Positions 50,691 through 60,392 of a stretch of DNA of 64,000 nt are shown here, piece after piece. How positions within the stretch are numbered: the first letter of the stretch is position 1; each line of letters opens with the position of its first letter. The stretch covers positions 58,263 to 122,262 of the forward strand of contig NW_005179181.1 in assembly GCF_000350225.1 (NCBI RefSeq), read 5' to 3'. The notes beneath the pieces were generated by a model, which made no database searches, was not told where the DNA came from, and worked only from the letters and a program-made list of their open reading frames with translations. The stretch is from Chondrus crispus. Lineage: Eukaryota; Rhodophyta; Florideophyceae; Gigartinales; Gigartinaceae. A program made the position numbers and the translations under genes.

Positions 50691-52507
50691 AATGTGAGAT
50701 AACTCCTCTCCGCCCTGGGTTGGGTGAGAGGCGGAGGCTTTAGCGAGGGAGCACGCGGCGCGGACGCGATGCGCTAATTGAACCGATCGGACGAGCTCGC
50801 GAAAAGGGAGTGGCTCACTGGCCGGTTACGCGCAGTCGCCCCGTGGTGCGTGAACGGGAGCGACCGGTAACGGGCTACAAGCCAGCTCGCCCGACAGACA
50901 ACCGAAAACGGACGTACGTAGGCGCAAAAGGGACGGGGGCGAGCTTGCCCCAGTTTACTGGTGGGGACGGGTGTCAGGTCTTAACCCCTCAGAGGGACGC
51001 CTCGGACACCTGTCCCAGTATACAGTAGTACAGTACCTGCCGCCTAGTGCGTGCCAGGTACTGTACACAATTAAAAAGCTAGCGCCATAATTACTACTAC
51101 CGCACGGACGCTGCTACTACACGTGTGCATTACTGTACACGCGTGTTGCTTACAGACTACCGCACGGACGACACGTGTGCTACTGTACACGTTCGCCACG
51201 CCACGGCCGGTTGGTCAACGCGCGCGCTCCCTACACGTGAGCACACCCGCCCACGTGTGCACCGTGTACGGCCGCACGGTTAATAACCTCCCCGCGCGCG
51301 CGACGGTCGTTATACTAAAAGCCCCAAGTCCTTTCTGTTATGATGTCCACTTGGACGTTTGGAAATGGCATATGACGATACTGTATCGCTCAGTTGTGTC
51401 GTGTCCATCTCGTATCATGGACATGCAATATATTAAGTGTCTTATGTCTGTCTCCTACATGCAATGTTTCTATTGCATGTCTCATCTCATCTTTCTGTTT
51501 CCATTTGTATCATACTGTTTATTCCAACCTCACGATGAAGCTTGTGTCCAAGAATATGTTCTGTACTTAAGCTGTCTGTCTGCTAGTGGAGTTCAGTTTG
51601 AAGCAGGAGTTACCCGTTCCCAGTTCTTGGTCTACTTTCCTGTTCCGTTAAAGTTATCTCTGCTCCGATTCTACTGTTCCCCCGATCGTCGGCAACTTCT
51701 CTTAGTCGGTGCCCCGATTTTATTGATGATTCCTGAATTTAGTACCACTAGAATAGAAATTAGTTAGGCAACTAGATTCCTATATTAGAGGTATATATTA
51801 GAGGTAGCGAAAAAATAAAGAACTTACTCTTGTATTTATTCCGTGAGAGTTATCCTTAAAGGATGACGGGTATACCTCTTAATTGATAAAACGTACTGCG
51901 TTAATATCAAAGAAGAGGTAGGGAGACGACTCTCGTAGCGATTCCAAAACGTTGAACAGTTCCAAGATCCTTGAGGTTTTTTTTCTTGTGCAAAGAAAAC
52001 CTTTAAGCTTAAAGTCTAGACTGTCGCAAAAAAAGAAAAGAAAAGGGGGGAACAATAAAGGTTAACCGGCAGGACCAGGCGAATGAGGGGAATCGCGCTT
52101 TTTATTGTGCTGGTTTCGTTTTCGTTTTTTTGCTTGTCTTGGCAGCTAGTCTGCCTCGGCTCTTCCCTTATTTATACTACTTCAGCCAGGTGCTTTGTCT
52201 TTTCCTCACGTAATGTTTTTGCACTATCGAAGCATTTTTAGGAGAGGATGCACAGCATGTTGACAGCTGAGATTATTAAAATGCTCCCGTTGTTGTGCAC
52301 TACATTAATTGCGTTGAGGTGCATTTTATTCGTCCTGTATGCGTCACCGTCATACCATAATTTCCCACAGTTTCGGGTTCGTTTCGGTTATCACACGGTA
52401 ACTGACGGTTCGTGATTGGCGGTTCGTGACTCTGGCATCATAATTACTGTATGGACAAGTATCCTGTGTAAATGGCATCCAGAAGTTAAGTGCAGTCCTT
52501 CCGATAT
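50691..52507. other. Gypsy 5' flank and gene-poor DNA
   Basis: 50691-51100 probably contains the 5' LTR/leader of the Gypsy element, but no second copy was found. Repeated ACACGTGTG and CGCACGGACG strings occur at 51090-51260. The 214-residue plus-strand frame (51123-51767) is Cys/Tyr/Phe-rich, without motifs, and judged non-coding. An AG-rich tract lies at about 52029-52051. Confidence 0.35.
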
Positions 52508-52545
52508 CCCTAATGCCGGATTTTAGTGATCACTATAGTGATCAC
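52508..52545 (+). repeat. Left terminal repeat with outer palindromic motif
   Basis: CCCTAATGCCGG is followed by the perfect 20-bp palindrome GTGATCACTATAGTGATCAC (52526-52545), a likely transposase binding site. Confidence 0.75.
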
Positions 52546-52732
52546 AGCTTTTGAAAGGACAGTACTTCGGCGCATGAAATGCTTTCTGAGATCTGAGAAC
52601 ACAACCGTGTTCCTGACGTTGTGTGTGACCACTCTGCAAAGTTTCACTTGCAAGGCCGCAAAATTGACTCAATGACATTCGGGCAAAGTTTGGTCGTCAG
52701 ACCCTTTTCCGGGGGCGTGAAAAAGGCCTATC

Positions 52733-52748
52733 GATCACTATAGTGATC
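52733..52748. repeat. Left inner palindromic motif
   Basis: GATCACTATAGTGATC, a perfect 16-bp palindrome and second copy of the subterminal motif, about 205 bp inside the first. Confidence 0.75.
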
Positions 52749-52821
52749 ATTTGGCCTCTTGTTTTTACTCCTACGACACGACTTGTTAAGTTCCCAAACT
52801 ACCGTGAAGAAGTATTACTCT

Positions 52822-53244
52822 TTAACTGAAACGACGTCGACGGGTCGGACGCTCATTACTGCTACCTCCCCAATCTGATCTGAGTCTCGTATATCCCTCA
52901 GATGGGGTACTTGGCTCTGCAGTCGCTGTTTGGTTCACAGGGTCGCCATTCCCACTCCGTTCATCCACTGCAATGGTTAACTTCGGGGTTTGACGAAGTT
53001 TTAACTCCTTTGCAGTGTGCCAGATACTCCAACAACTCTTCCGCAATCCTGCATACGTCCTGGTACACAAAGGCGCGGCACAAAGATTGCAAGTGTAAGT
53101 TGTTCGGTGACCCCTTCACGGTCCCCCATTCTGCCCACACAACGCACAATACAACACTCGAACTTGTTTAGGACTGTGCCCTCGCACAGATAGTCGAAGT
53201 GCAGTGCCATCAACACCATTAAAAAACAATAAACGTTTCCTCTT
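52822..53244. other. 3' flank of transposase, short frames only
   Basis: Several overlapping short frames on both strands show no motif. This is the 3' untranslated region of the minus-strand transposase gene. Confidence 0.4.
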
Positions 53245-56200
53245 TCAGGCGTGTGCTACTGCAATTAACCTTTTAACTTCATCTGGCGCAACGATCTCTT
53301 CAGATCCAGCAATTAGCTCCTCCACTTGAATGTTTGCGGCATGGGAAAGGAGCTCTTGCAAGACTTCAAGCATAAAATCCGCAGTAGCTTGAACCTTGTT
53401 GAGCATGTTTCGGTAGCTCTCTAGACTCTGAAAAGCTTGTTCAGATACAAGCAAGTCTTGTCTTTCAAACATACGCCACCCGAAGAACGCGTTTATAGCC
53501 AGAGTCTTGATTGTCTGCGAGACAATCTTTTGCTCCCACTTGAAATGGGAGGTTGAACTTCGCAGAATCGCCCTTTGCTGTGTTGCGCCATCAACGCCCG
53601 CCTTCGTTTTAGAGTAGAAACTTTGCGAAGCATGCTTGAAAAGCTTCAATGGGACAAAAGCGCCCTTGTCTCTCACATTCCCATCAATTATCTGCCAAAA
53701 CTTCAGTCTGCTGGATACAGTTTGTCTGTACTCTACATTGACGAACGCCGGTGTCGCAACGTTTGTTTCGTAAGCCCAAGAGAAAATGGGACCTGCAGTT
53801 GAGACCAACACGGCTTCAGCAACCTGTAGAACAGCAGCAGGAAATCTGATAATAACTGTGTATAGGATTCCAGTCTCGGCGGCGCAAACGTAAATGGCAA
53901 ATCTCAATCGCAGTACAACAAGTTGGTGCAGTACTTGTGCCATGTGTTCGTGAGGCACGTACTTGCGAAAGGTTTCATCACCAACCTCACATCGGACAAT
54001 ATCCGGGGAAGATAATCGCACAGCTTCTCCCAGACTTATAGGTGATACCCTCGTCTTGATTTCCACAGAAGCACACACAACCACCTCACCCGCATCGTTT
54101 GTTATCCCTTCCCCATCGCCCTCCCACTCTTCAAAAGACTGCATGTTAATAAGGGCAACTGCGTCCGGCGAGCAAGCTAGATACCGTGCGTCTTTCAACG
54201 CCAACATCCCAACCTCAAACAAGCCCTTCACAAATTGCATCGCCCTCAGTGCAATTAGCACGGCATTCTCATTAGCCGTCCCCCTCATCATAGGCTCAGT
54301 CGAAACTTTCGAACTGAACCACCCCTTGTAGAATAGATCGAACCATTGTTGTTCCGTCTTTCCTTCGCCCTCTTGCCCCGATAGCAAACCCAAGCTTGAC
54401 CGAACTGCTCCACTTGACATCAGAACAATTCCAGCGTTGGTACCAGTATTACGGAATTGACGGAGAACGAACCAGTCGGCGCAGCGCTGTCCAATGGTGA
54501 GAACTTGACAATTCTCCTGTATAGTATGCTCAGCAAATGCTTTCAAGGAAAGAGTGGCTTCTTGTTCGTTTTCACTTTTCGCGAACAAAGTGGTTGGCAT
54601 TGTAGTGCTTGTCTTTGGCACAGCTATCCAGGTATTGAGACTCTGTTGTACACCCGTTGGAACTGTGTACATAAACCACAACACTTTGGAGAACTTGTCA
54701 GTCCCACGTTCCCTCACCGCTACAGCCGTCGTTCTCCTCTGTCCAACGCGTGAACCACTTGAACCGGCAGTCTTGGTAGCGAAGAAGGCCTCCGGTCCTA
54801 GGCCAGGGTCGTCATCAATAACGAACGACGTCCTCCTGTCGTACCGTACGGACGCACCGCCTCCACCGCCATTAGATGCCTCCCCAAAGTCTTCGTCATC
54901 AACGACAACAGCTCCATCAATATCCCCAACAGAAGCTGCCCCGTCGCCGTTTGAAACGCCTCCGCCCCCCTCAGTACCTTGCACCGGGTCTTCAGTAATT
55001 TATTCCTGCAAATCATCCCTGCAAGGGTCCAAGTATGACTTTCCAACAAAGGGGTGAACACGCAGCAAATGGTCAGGCATAACAAAAACAGATCCTATTC
55101 CATGCTCCATCATTATCTGAATGAAGGCCTCCTTGCCATACCCTCTATCGGCCGTTACAATGCATCCGGTTAAAGCCTCCTCCCCGCGTCCGTCCATCAA
55201 AGTTGTAAACAACTTTCGCACTGAGTCCGTCTGTGCTTCCCCCCGAAGCCGAAATCTTATCGCGAGCACAATACGAAATAGAGCGTCAGCAACGGCATCA
55301 GACGAATGGCCCTCTCTGTCCGCTTTCCGTGCACTGAGCATCTTGACTTGATTATCGCTGGCCCTTGTTCCATAAAGGTCATCGTCCAGCGTAGCTAATA
55401 AATGAAGAGGGGAGAAGAACACCTTCCTTGTTTCCCTGAACGCAATGGCCTCGAACTCAGACAAATGTCTAATTTGGTCCCGTTGGGCACTCCATTGTGT
55501 TGATCCTTCTGCACCCCTTCCAGTCGCAGAGTAAGCCAAGACATGATCAGCGATGAATCTAATCCGTTCCAGAGACGGTGGCGTACTTCCAGCTTGCCGT
55601 AACACAGAGATAGTCTTATCGAAGCTCATCCCAGTTGTGTGAGACAACAAGAGGACTGCCACATACTTGTACATGTCTGGCAGGGTTACGATATCTGCGT
55701 CCAAATTCTTTAGCACGATGAGCTCGTTAAGCCAGCCCATCAGTTGGTCTAGCAGACCGTTCATCAGAAGCACCGTAAATCCCGAACGAGTAGGCGCGAT
55801 GTTCCGAACACTGCATTCCACACGCATTCTTTCCACGACGCCACTGCACAGCATACGTGCTTTTTTCTGAATGACTGCGTGGGCAAATTCCTTCTCCATC
55901 ATAACCGTGGTGCAGTTAGTTGCACTTATCACCCATCCTTCACTTGGGTCAACACCTCAATCAAAACGTCTTCCACGGCCCCTCCCTCTGCTCCGACCCC
56001 TAGCCCTTGAGGTGCCTCTACCTCTCGACCCTGTTCCACCTCCCGCTCCGACAACTCCACCACTCGTACTAGCCCTTCCTCGCCACCGAGCCCTTCCTCG
56101 TGATCCTCTGCCCCTCCCACGACCACTCCTTGTTATACCCCGCCCGCTACCCCTTCCTCCAGTCCCAGAGTCAGTAAGTTGACCTTCTGTAGTCGTTATC

Positions 56201-56388
56201 ACGCTAGATTGAACAGTCGGCAAATCTGTTACAGCATGGGTTTCAGTCGGTTGAATCGAACTACGCTCGCGAAGGGGTATGCTAGTAGCTGTAGTCCGCT
56301 CGCCAGAAGGGGTTTGGCTGGTGCCTTCAGGAGGGCTTGGAGGGGATGTGATATGATTGTTATCTTCAGGGCTGGTGACTGTAGCCAT
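53245..56388 (-). pseudogene. RG-rich / DDE-like transposase / YqaJ-like nuclease fusion, two in-frame stops
   Basis: One frame of 1048 codons runs from ATG 56388 to the stop at 53245, interrupted by TGA (55959-55957) and TAA (55002-55000). Part 1 is Ser/Thr-rich then an RGRGRGSRGRAR tract. Part 2 is helical and carries LATLDDDLYGTRASDNQVK and TADRGYGKEAFIQIMMEHGI, a likely Asp...Asp pair of an RNase H-fold transposase, then FVMPDHLLRVHPFVG. Part 3 is a PD-(D/E)XK nuclease of the lambda-exonuclease/YqaJ type: GQRCADWFVLR, MRGTANENAV (Glu), CSPDAVAL (Asp) and VEIKTR (Glu-x-Lys). The element likely uses the first module for excision/integration and the nuclease for end processing or recombination; that role is inference. 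The third acidic residue of the transposase was not located. The superfamily is undetermined. Confidence 0.65.
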
Positions 56389-56563
56389 GGGGGTAGAGGT
56401 CTTGGTGGAACTGGCCGTATCTCAGCCCGACCTCAACCGACTTCCAGACTTGAAAATCCGGGTGAATCCAAAAAGGATGCAGTTTAAGGATTGGGAAGAC
56501 TGACAGTGAACGGAACACGTTAACAGAAGCCAGAGGGGCACAATTGCGACCCTTTTTGAGGGC

Positions 56564-56589
56564 CTACTGATCAGTATAGTGATCAGTAG
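56564..56589. repeat. Right inner palindromic motif
   Basis: CTACTGATCAGTATAGTGAT and following bases form a 26-bp near-palindrome with one mismatched pair, the third copy of the subterminal motif. Confidence 0.75.
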
Positions 56590-56627
56590 AGCAAATCGGG
56601 AGAAAAGCCAAAATTGCCTACTGATCA

Positions 56628-57809
56628 GGGCCAGTCCTAACAAAGGACTTTCCTCTCGTTTTTCCTTTCCCTCGCCCCGTTTTTATTGAGTTCTTCACTA
56701 AAATCGGAAGCACATTGCTGTAGTTTTTACTGTAATGCCATCCCATAGTTCCACTCCTCGGAAATGGAACAGAGTCTGGACGGTCTGCAGATCCATGCAG
56801 CATGGAAGGTACAGCAACGCCTCCTCGCGCATGCACATGGCCCAGTCTGACTCCCTGTAGCTCGACAAAAGCAAAGCTGGACGACGTGTTGCTATAATGA
56901 GGTCCCTCGATGTGCATGACCAAAACTGGGCTGGATTGAGATATGAAACGAAAGATATGGAAGGGATGGAGGGTGCGGGGAGAGACTGTGTCGGTGTCGA
57001 TGTTAGGAGGATGACGCGGTGGCGGGGACAATAGCATGTCGGAGGATGTGTGTTTGTCACGGTACTGAGGTGAGGAAGATGGTGATGGGGCGTGGTGGTC
57101 GGGCGCGAGGTAGGGGTGGCGGGGAGGAGGGGACGTGGTCTTATTTGGGGGGGAAGGGGGGTTGGTGGCGGGGGGGAGGGAGCGAGGGCGGGGTGGTTCA
57201 CAGGAAAGGGATTTCGGCGAAGCCACTTCATCATCGATCATGAACTAGAGAGCAGCCTCCCCGGCTTCTCTCCATTTCATGATCGATGCCAAGGAGGCAT
57301 TTGATTTCAAAAAGCTGAACTCTGGGTGCTGAACTCTGGGTACCCTTCTGCCGTCCGGTGGTGCTCCGTTTCCTAAACAGAGTGTAAAATGCTAGCAAAC
57401 GACTGTCGCAAATTTCACGTGGGCGTCGAGGCGGGGGAGGGCCGAGTTGTGCACATAAAATGGCGGGAGAAGGTACTGTGTCTGGTTTGTAATGTTGAGA
57501 GAACTAATGTTTTGATCTGCATGTGCTCGTATTTGGATTTAATTCCACCCTTTCATTGTACTGCAAGTGCCACTGCACCGCATCGAGTCGATGGAATTTT
57601 AGTAGTGTGCATATGGACTGGGTGTGGATTGGTACTTCCTTTAGCCAATGGATTTCGACCAGTTCGCAGAATTACCAAGCATTACAGTGGTTCTGTGTAG
57701 CATTCGTTGTGGCGTGCGATTAATTTAATGAAATGATCCGGCCAATAGCGTGACCGCAACTGGTTGAAGGAAAACAAAAGAAAAGAAAAGCGCCTGTTAG
57801 GACTGGCCC
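56628..57809. mobile_element. Nested 1182-bp inverted-repeat element, TCA target duplication
   Basis: The left end GGGCCAGTCCTAACA and the right end TGTTAGGACTGGCCC are exact 15-bp inverted repeats. TCA flanks both sides (56625-56627, 57810-57812). Removing the element and one TCA restores a fourth copy of the host transposon's palindromic motif. A 3-bp duplication and GG-start are compatible with PIF/Harbinger-like elements, but no transposase is seen, so it is non-autonomous. The Pro-rich frames inside (57241-56618 minus) are not convincing genes. Confidence 0.8.
57232..57288. repeat. Interrupted inverted repeat in nested element
   Basis: CATCGATCATGAA and its exact complement (13-bp arms) enclose 31 bases that contain further partial pairing. 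Confidence 0.7.
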
Positions 57810-57812
57810 TCA

Positions 57813-57839
57813 GTATAGTGATCAGTACCGGCATTAGGG
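57813..57839 (-). repeat. Right terminal repeat with split outer motif
   Basis: GTATAGTGATCAGTACC is the inner half of the palindromic motif cut by the nested element. It leads into the exact terminal repeat CCGGCATTAGGG. Confidence 0.75.
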
Positions 57840-60277
57840 ATATCCCGAGAGGGAAAGCCTTCAGATTGACAGCGCACGAGAAACAACCCCGATGAAATTT
57901 GACCTTTGACCTCAGTCACTGTGCTCTAAAGCTTTATCACAAAAGGGTCACTCTTTTTTCTCTGCAAACTTCTTTCAATTCGTCCTCAATTAGCTTTTCG
58001 TGGGCTGATGGCATTGGTTGTATGAGCCACGTGGCGCTTAGCACTCCAGTAGCGTGGCTGAGCGCAATGGTGCAACGTGCGGACACCTTAGAGCAACATC
58101 CCGCCGCGCCTGCAGCGGACGTTTACGGGGGGCAATCAAGGGGCTCCGCGTCGAGACACCGGGGGCGCATCTCGGCGTGCCCATGAATAGCCAAGATAGA
58201 AATTGATGCAGTGGCATTTACCGGTCACCAAGTCCCAGCGGCCCATCTCGTTCCTGAGACACTCCCCAAAGCGATGTTCGGTGTTCATATGAAAATATTT
58301 TCCCAGCTTACCAATCGCACTGTGGCGTATCCACAGCAAAGCATTTCTGAATTGAGGGGCATGCAGAAACAACTGTCTCATCTTTCAGGCGCCACCGTAG
58401 AAAGCATGCATGGTTTTGCATGTAGAAATGGCCTATTTATATCACAAATCAACAGCAGTTTCTCTAGAAGATCACCCGCACCCATCTAATCGTTCATGCG
58501 CTTGCGGAGTGGATGTTTCGCATCACCTCCACGTGCAGGCTTGATTTTGGAGGCTAGCAAAATCTGGTCCTCGCACAGACACTGTACGTCTTGATCCATG
58601 CGTGTTCAGAAGGACTGACTGCGACAAATTGCTTAAAGTTCACCTTGTCCCGGCTAAAACGTCTGTCGGCGCATATTTGCCCTTTAGATAACGAGGAACG
58701 GCGTTTCAGTCTTCTATGTGGCACATAGCACTGACATTTTGAATATCTGCAATCGACTTAATTCCGTCGCAGAAAAAGAAACCCCGGTCTCACAAGAGCT
58801 TTGCGCAGGGCTTTTGAAAGCCTGTGCTGAAATCAGCACTGAAGCGTGACCACTGCAGTCAATTGCGATAAATATATGTGTAGCTGCGTACACTCTCGAG
58901 ATACAGCTGTTTTTTTAACAATATTCCTTTTTGTAAGGCCCCTCCTCCTTGCTGCAGCTCACACGTCAGGCACTTGAGAGAGTTGAAATGCTGCCATCTC
59001 GGAGCTGGCTGCCAAGTACTGTAGCTGACTAACGCGAACGGCAGCGCACTACCGCAGTCAGATTGAAGGAACCACAGCTTTCCAAGCGATGCTTGTGCGT
59101 GGAGAGTTAGAGATGAAGCTAAAGCCATGGCGCAATCGACACGTGGGATGCAATACTACGCACATGTGTAATTAAGCCTTTCTTTCCGAACAAGTTTTCA
59201 AAAGCCACATTGCCTAACTATTTCGCACAGGAGGGGTCCTGACACCCTTGTTTATCAACGGTAGTGGTTTGTTTTGGCCACTGCGAGGTCATGCGCCCAA
59301 AATGTCTTTCTTCTTCACCAGAAATCGATTTCTATTTACTTCGTAATCTCATAAAAAGGACTACAAAAGTGGACATCAAAAACGCATATCGGCATGTTGT
59401 ACTGTACTGTATGAGAATTACCGTCAATAAATACAATATTGAATAGTAACTGGGCAGCTGTGATGCACTCAGCTTTCCGCTGTAGCACTACACAGGTATC
59501 GCACTTGCTGGAACGTATTTGAAATGCGCACTACACTCTGTACAAACACCTCTGCTGACCTCAGCAGAGGAACGATTCTGGCCTTTTGCATCTGCCCTGT
59601 TCCACCTGCTCTTGCCACGAAAAGAAGGGCTCCAAGTTTTCGCTTGCTTCCATTCTGATCCATCGCAAGACCTCACACTTGAAGGAGGGGCACATGGCAC
59701 GCCTTCATTGCGCGCGAAAAACGATCTTTCCTTTCTCCGCTTGCACCACAAAAGAGCAGCCTTGAGGTCGGGAGAATGACGTCATGTGTAGATAAACGCC
59801 AAGACTATCCAGTACAACGGTGGATGAGTGGACGCGGGAGACGGTCAGGAGGGGTACGCGACTCCTCACCTTGTCCACCAACCGAGCTTTTCATTTGTTG
59901 CTCGAAAACATAGGCTTAGTGCGAAATACACGGCGATCTCTCTCATCGCGCCTCCTTCAGTGAGCACGTAGGGGGTTTAATTAGTGATTCACGTTGGGGA
60001 GGACCTCACTCTTCCTAACGCTGTTATACGAGAATAAATCTAAATATCGAAAGAGAATTGCCCTCAAACGTGACTGGATATGAACTCGTAACGTTGTGGA
60101 CAACGCCGTGTCGGACACCTAGTATGGCCAATCTAGGTACGGAAGTGAACGGTGTGTAAGGAAAATGTATGGTTTTCTCGATCAACGATAGCACGCAAAG
60201 AGCTCAAGTATTCGATGTTCGCCCGCCAGTGCACTTTTGCAATCTTTCCACTCATGGACTTCTCCGCACGCTTCGAG
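57840..60277. other. Gene-poor stretch
   Basis: No recognisable coding sequence. It holds the small palindrome at 59549-59570 and an open frame at 59519-59779 without motifs. The last part is the upstream region of the catalase gene. Confidence 0.4.
59549..59570. repeat. 22-bp palindrome
   Basis: Perfect 10-bp arms CCTCTGCTGA / TCAGCAGAGG around CC. Confidence 0.85.
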
Positions 60278-60312
60278 CCCCCTTCCCCCCCCCCTCCCCC
60301 CCTTCCCCCCCC
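60278..60312 (+). promoter_or_regulatory. C-rich tract upstream of catalase
   Basis: An almost pure run of C with four short T interruptions, about 80-115 bp before the start codon and directly before the TATA-like box. It may exclude nucleosomes or form an i-motif. It is probably part of the core promoter region. Confidence 0.4.
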
Positions 60313-60321
60313 GTGAAAGAG

Positions 60322-60329
60322 CATAAATA
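60322..60329 (+). promoter_or_regulatory. TATA-like box of catalase
   Basis: CATAAATA lies 64 bp upstream of the chosen ATG (60393), a spacing that leaves a short 5' leader. Confidence 0.45.
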
Positions 60330-60392
60330 GACCTCTTGCAGCGTCTCGGCGTAGCATTTCCCTCCGGCCCCCTCCACCGCCACTACCCAATT

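Larger units (their letters stand above)
52508..57839 (-). mobile_element. DNA transposon encoding a DDE-YqaJ fusion transposase
   Basis: The left end (CCCTAATGCCGG from 52508) and the right end (CCGGCATTAGGG to 57839) are exact inverted repeats of 12 bp. Each is flanked by ATAT (52504-52507, 57840-57843), a possible 4-bp target duplication. Imperfect similarity continues inwards to palindromic subterminal motifs (GTGATCACTATAGTGATCAC and variants), two at each end. The single large coding frame is on the minus strand. A 1182-bp element is nested at 56628-57809. Removing it leaves roughly 4.15 kb. Confidence 0.7.

Noticed and set aside
51123-51767. 214-residue plus-strand frame
   Set aside because: Composition is irregular (Cys, Tyr, Phe runs), no motif, and it spans repeated CACGTG strings.
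1072-56388. In-frame stops as evidence for an altered genetic code or programmed readthrough
   Set aside because: All three stop codons occur, the catalase and long Gypsy frames use normal codons, and the two recombinase TAGs align with different sense codons in the other copy.
57277-57330. Short MIDAKEAFDFKKLN-like reading resembling a LINE RT motif in the nested element
   Set aside because: Only about 15 codons before a stop, with no neighbouring RT motifs; judged coincidental.
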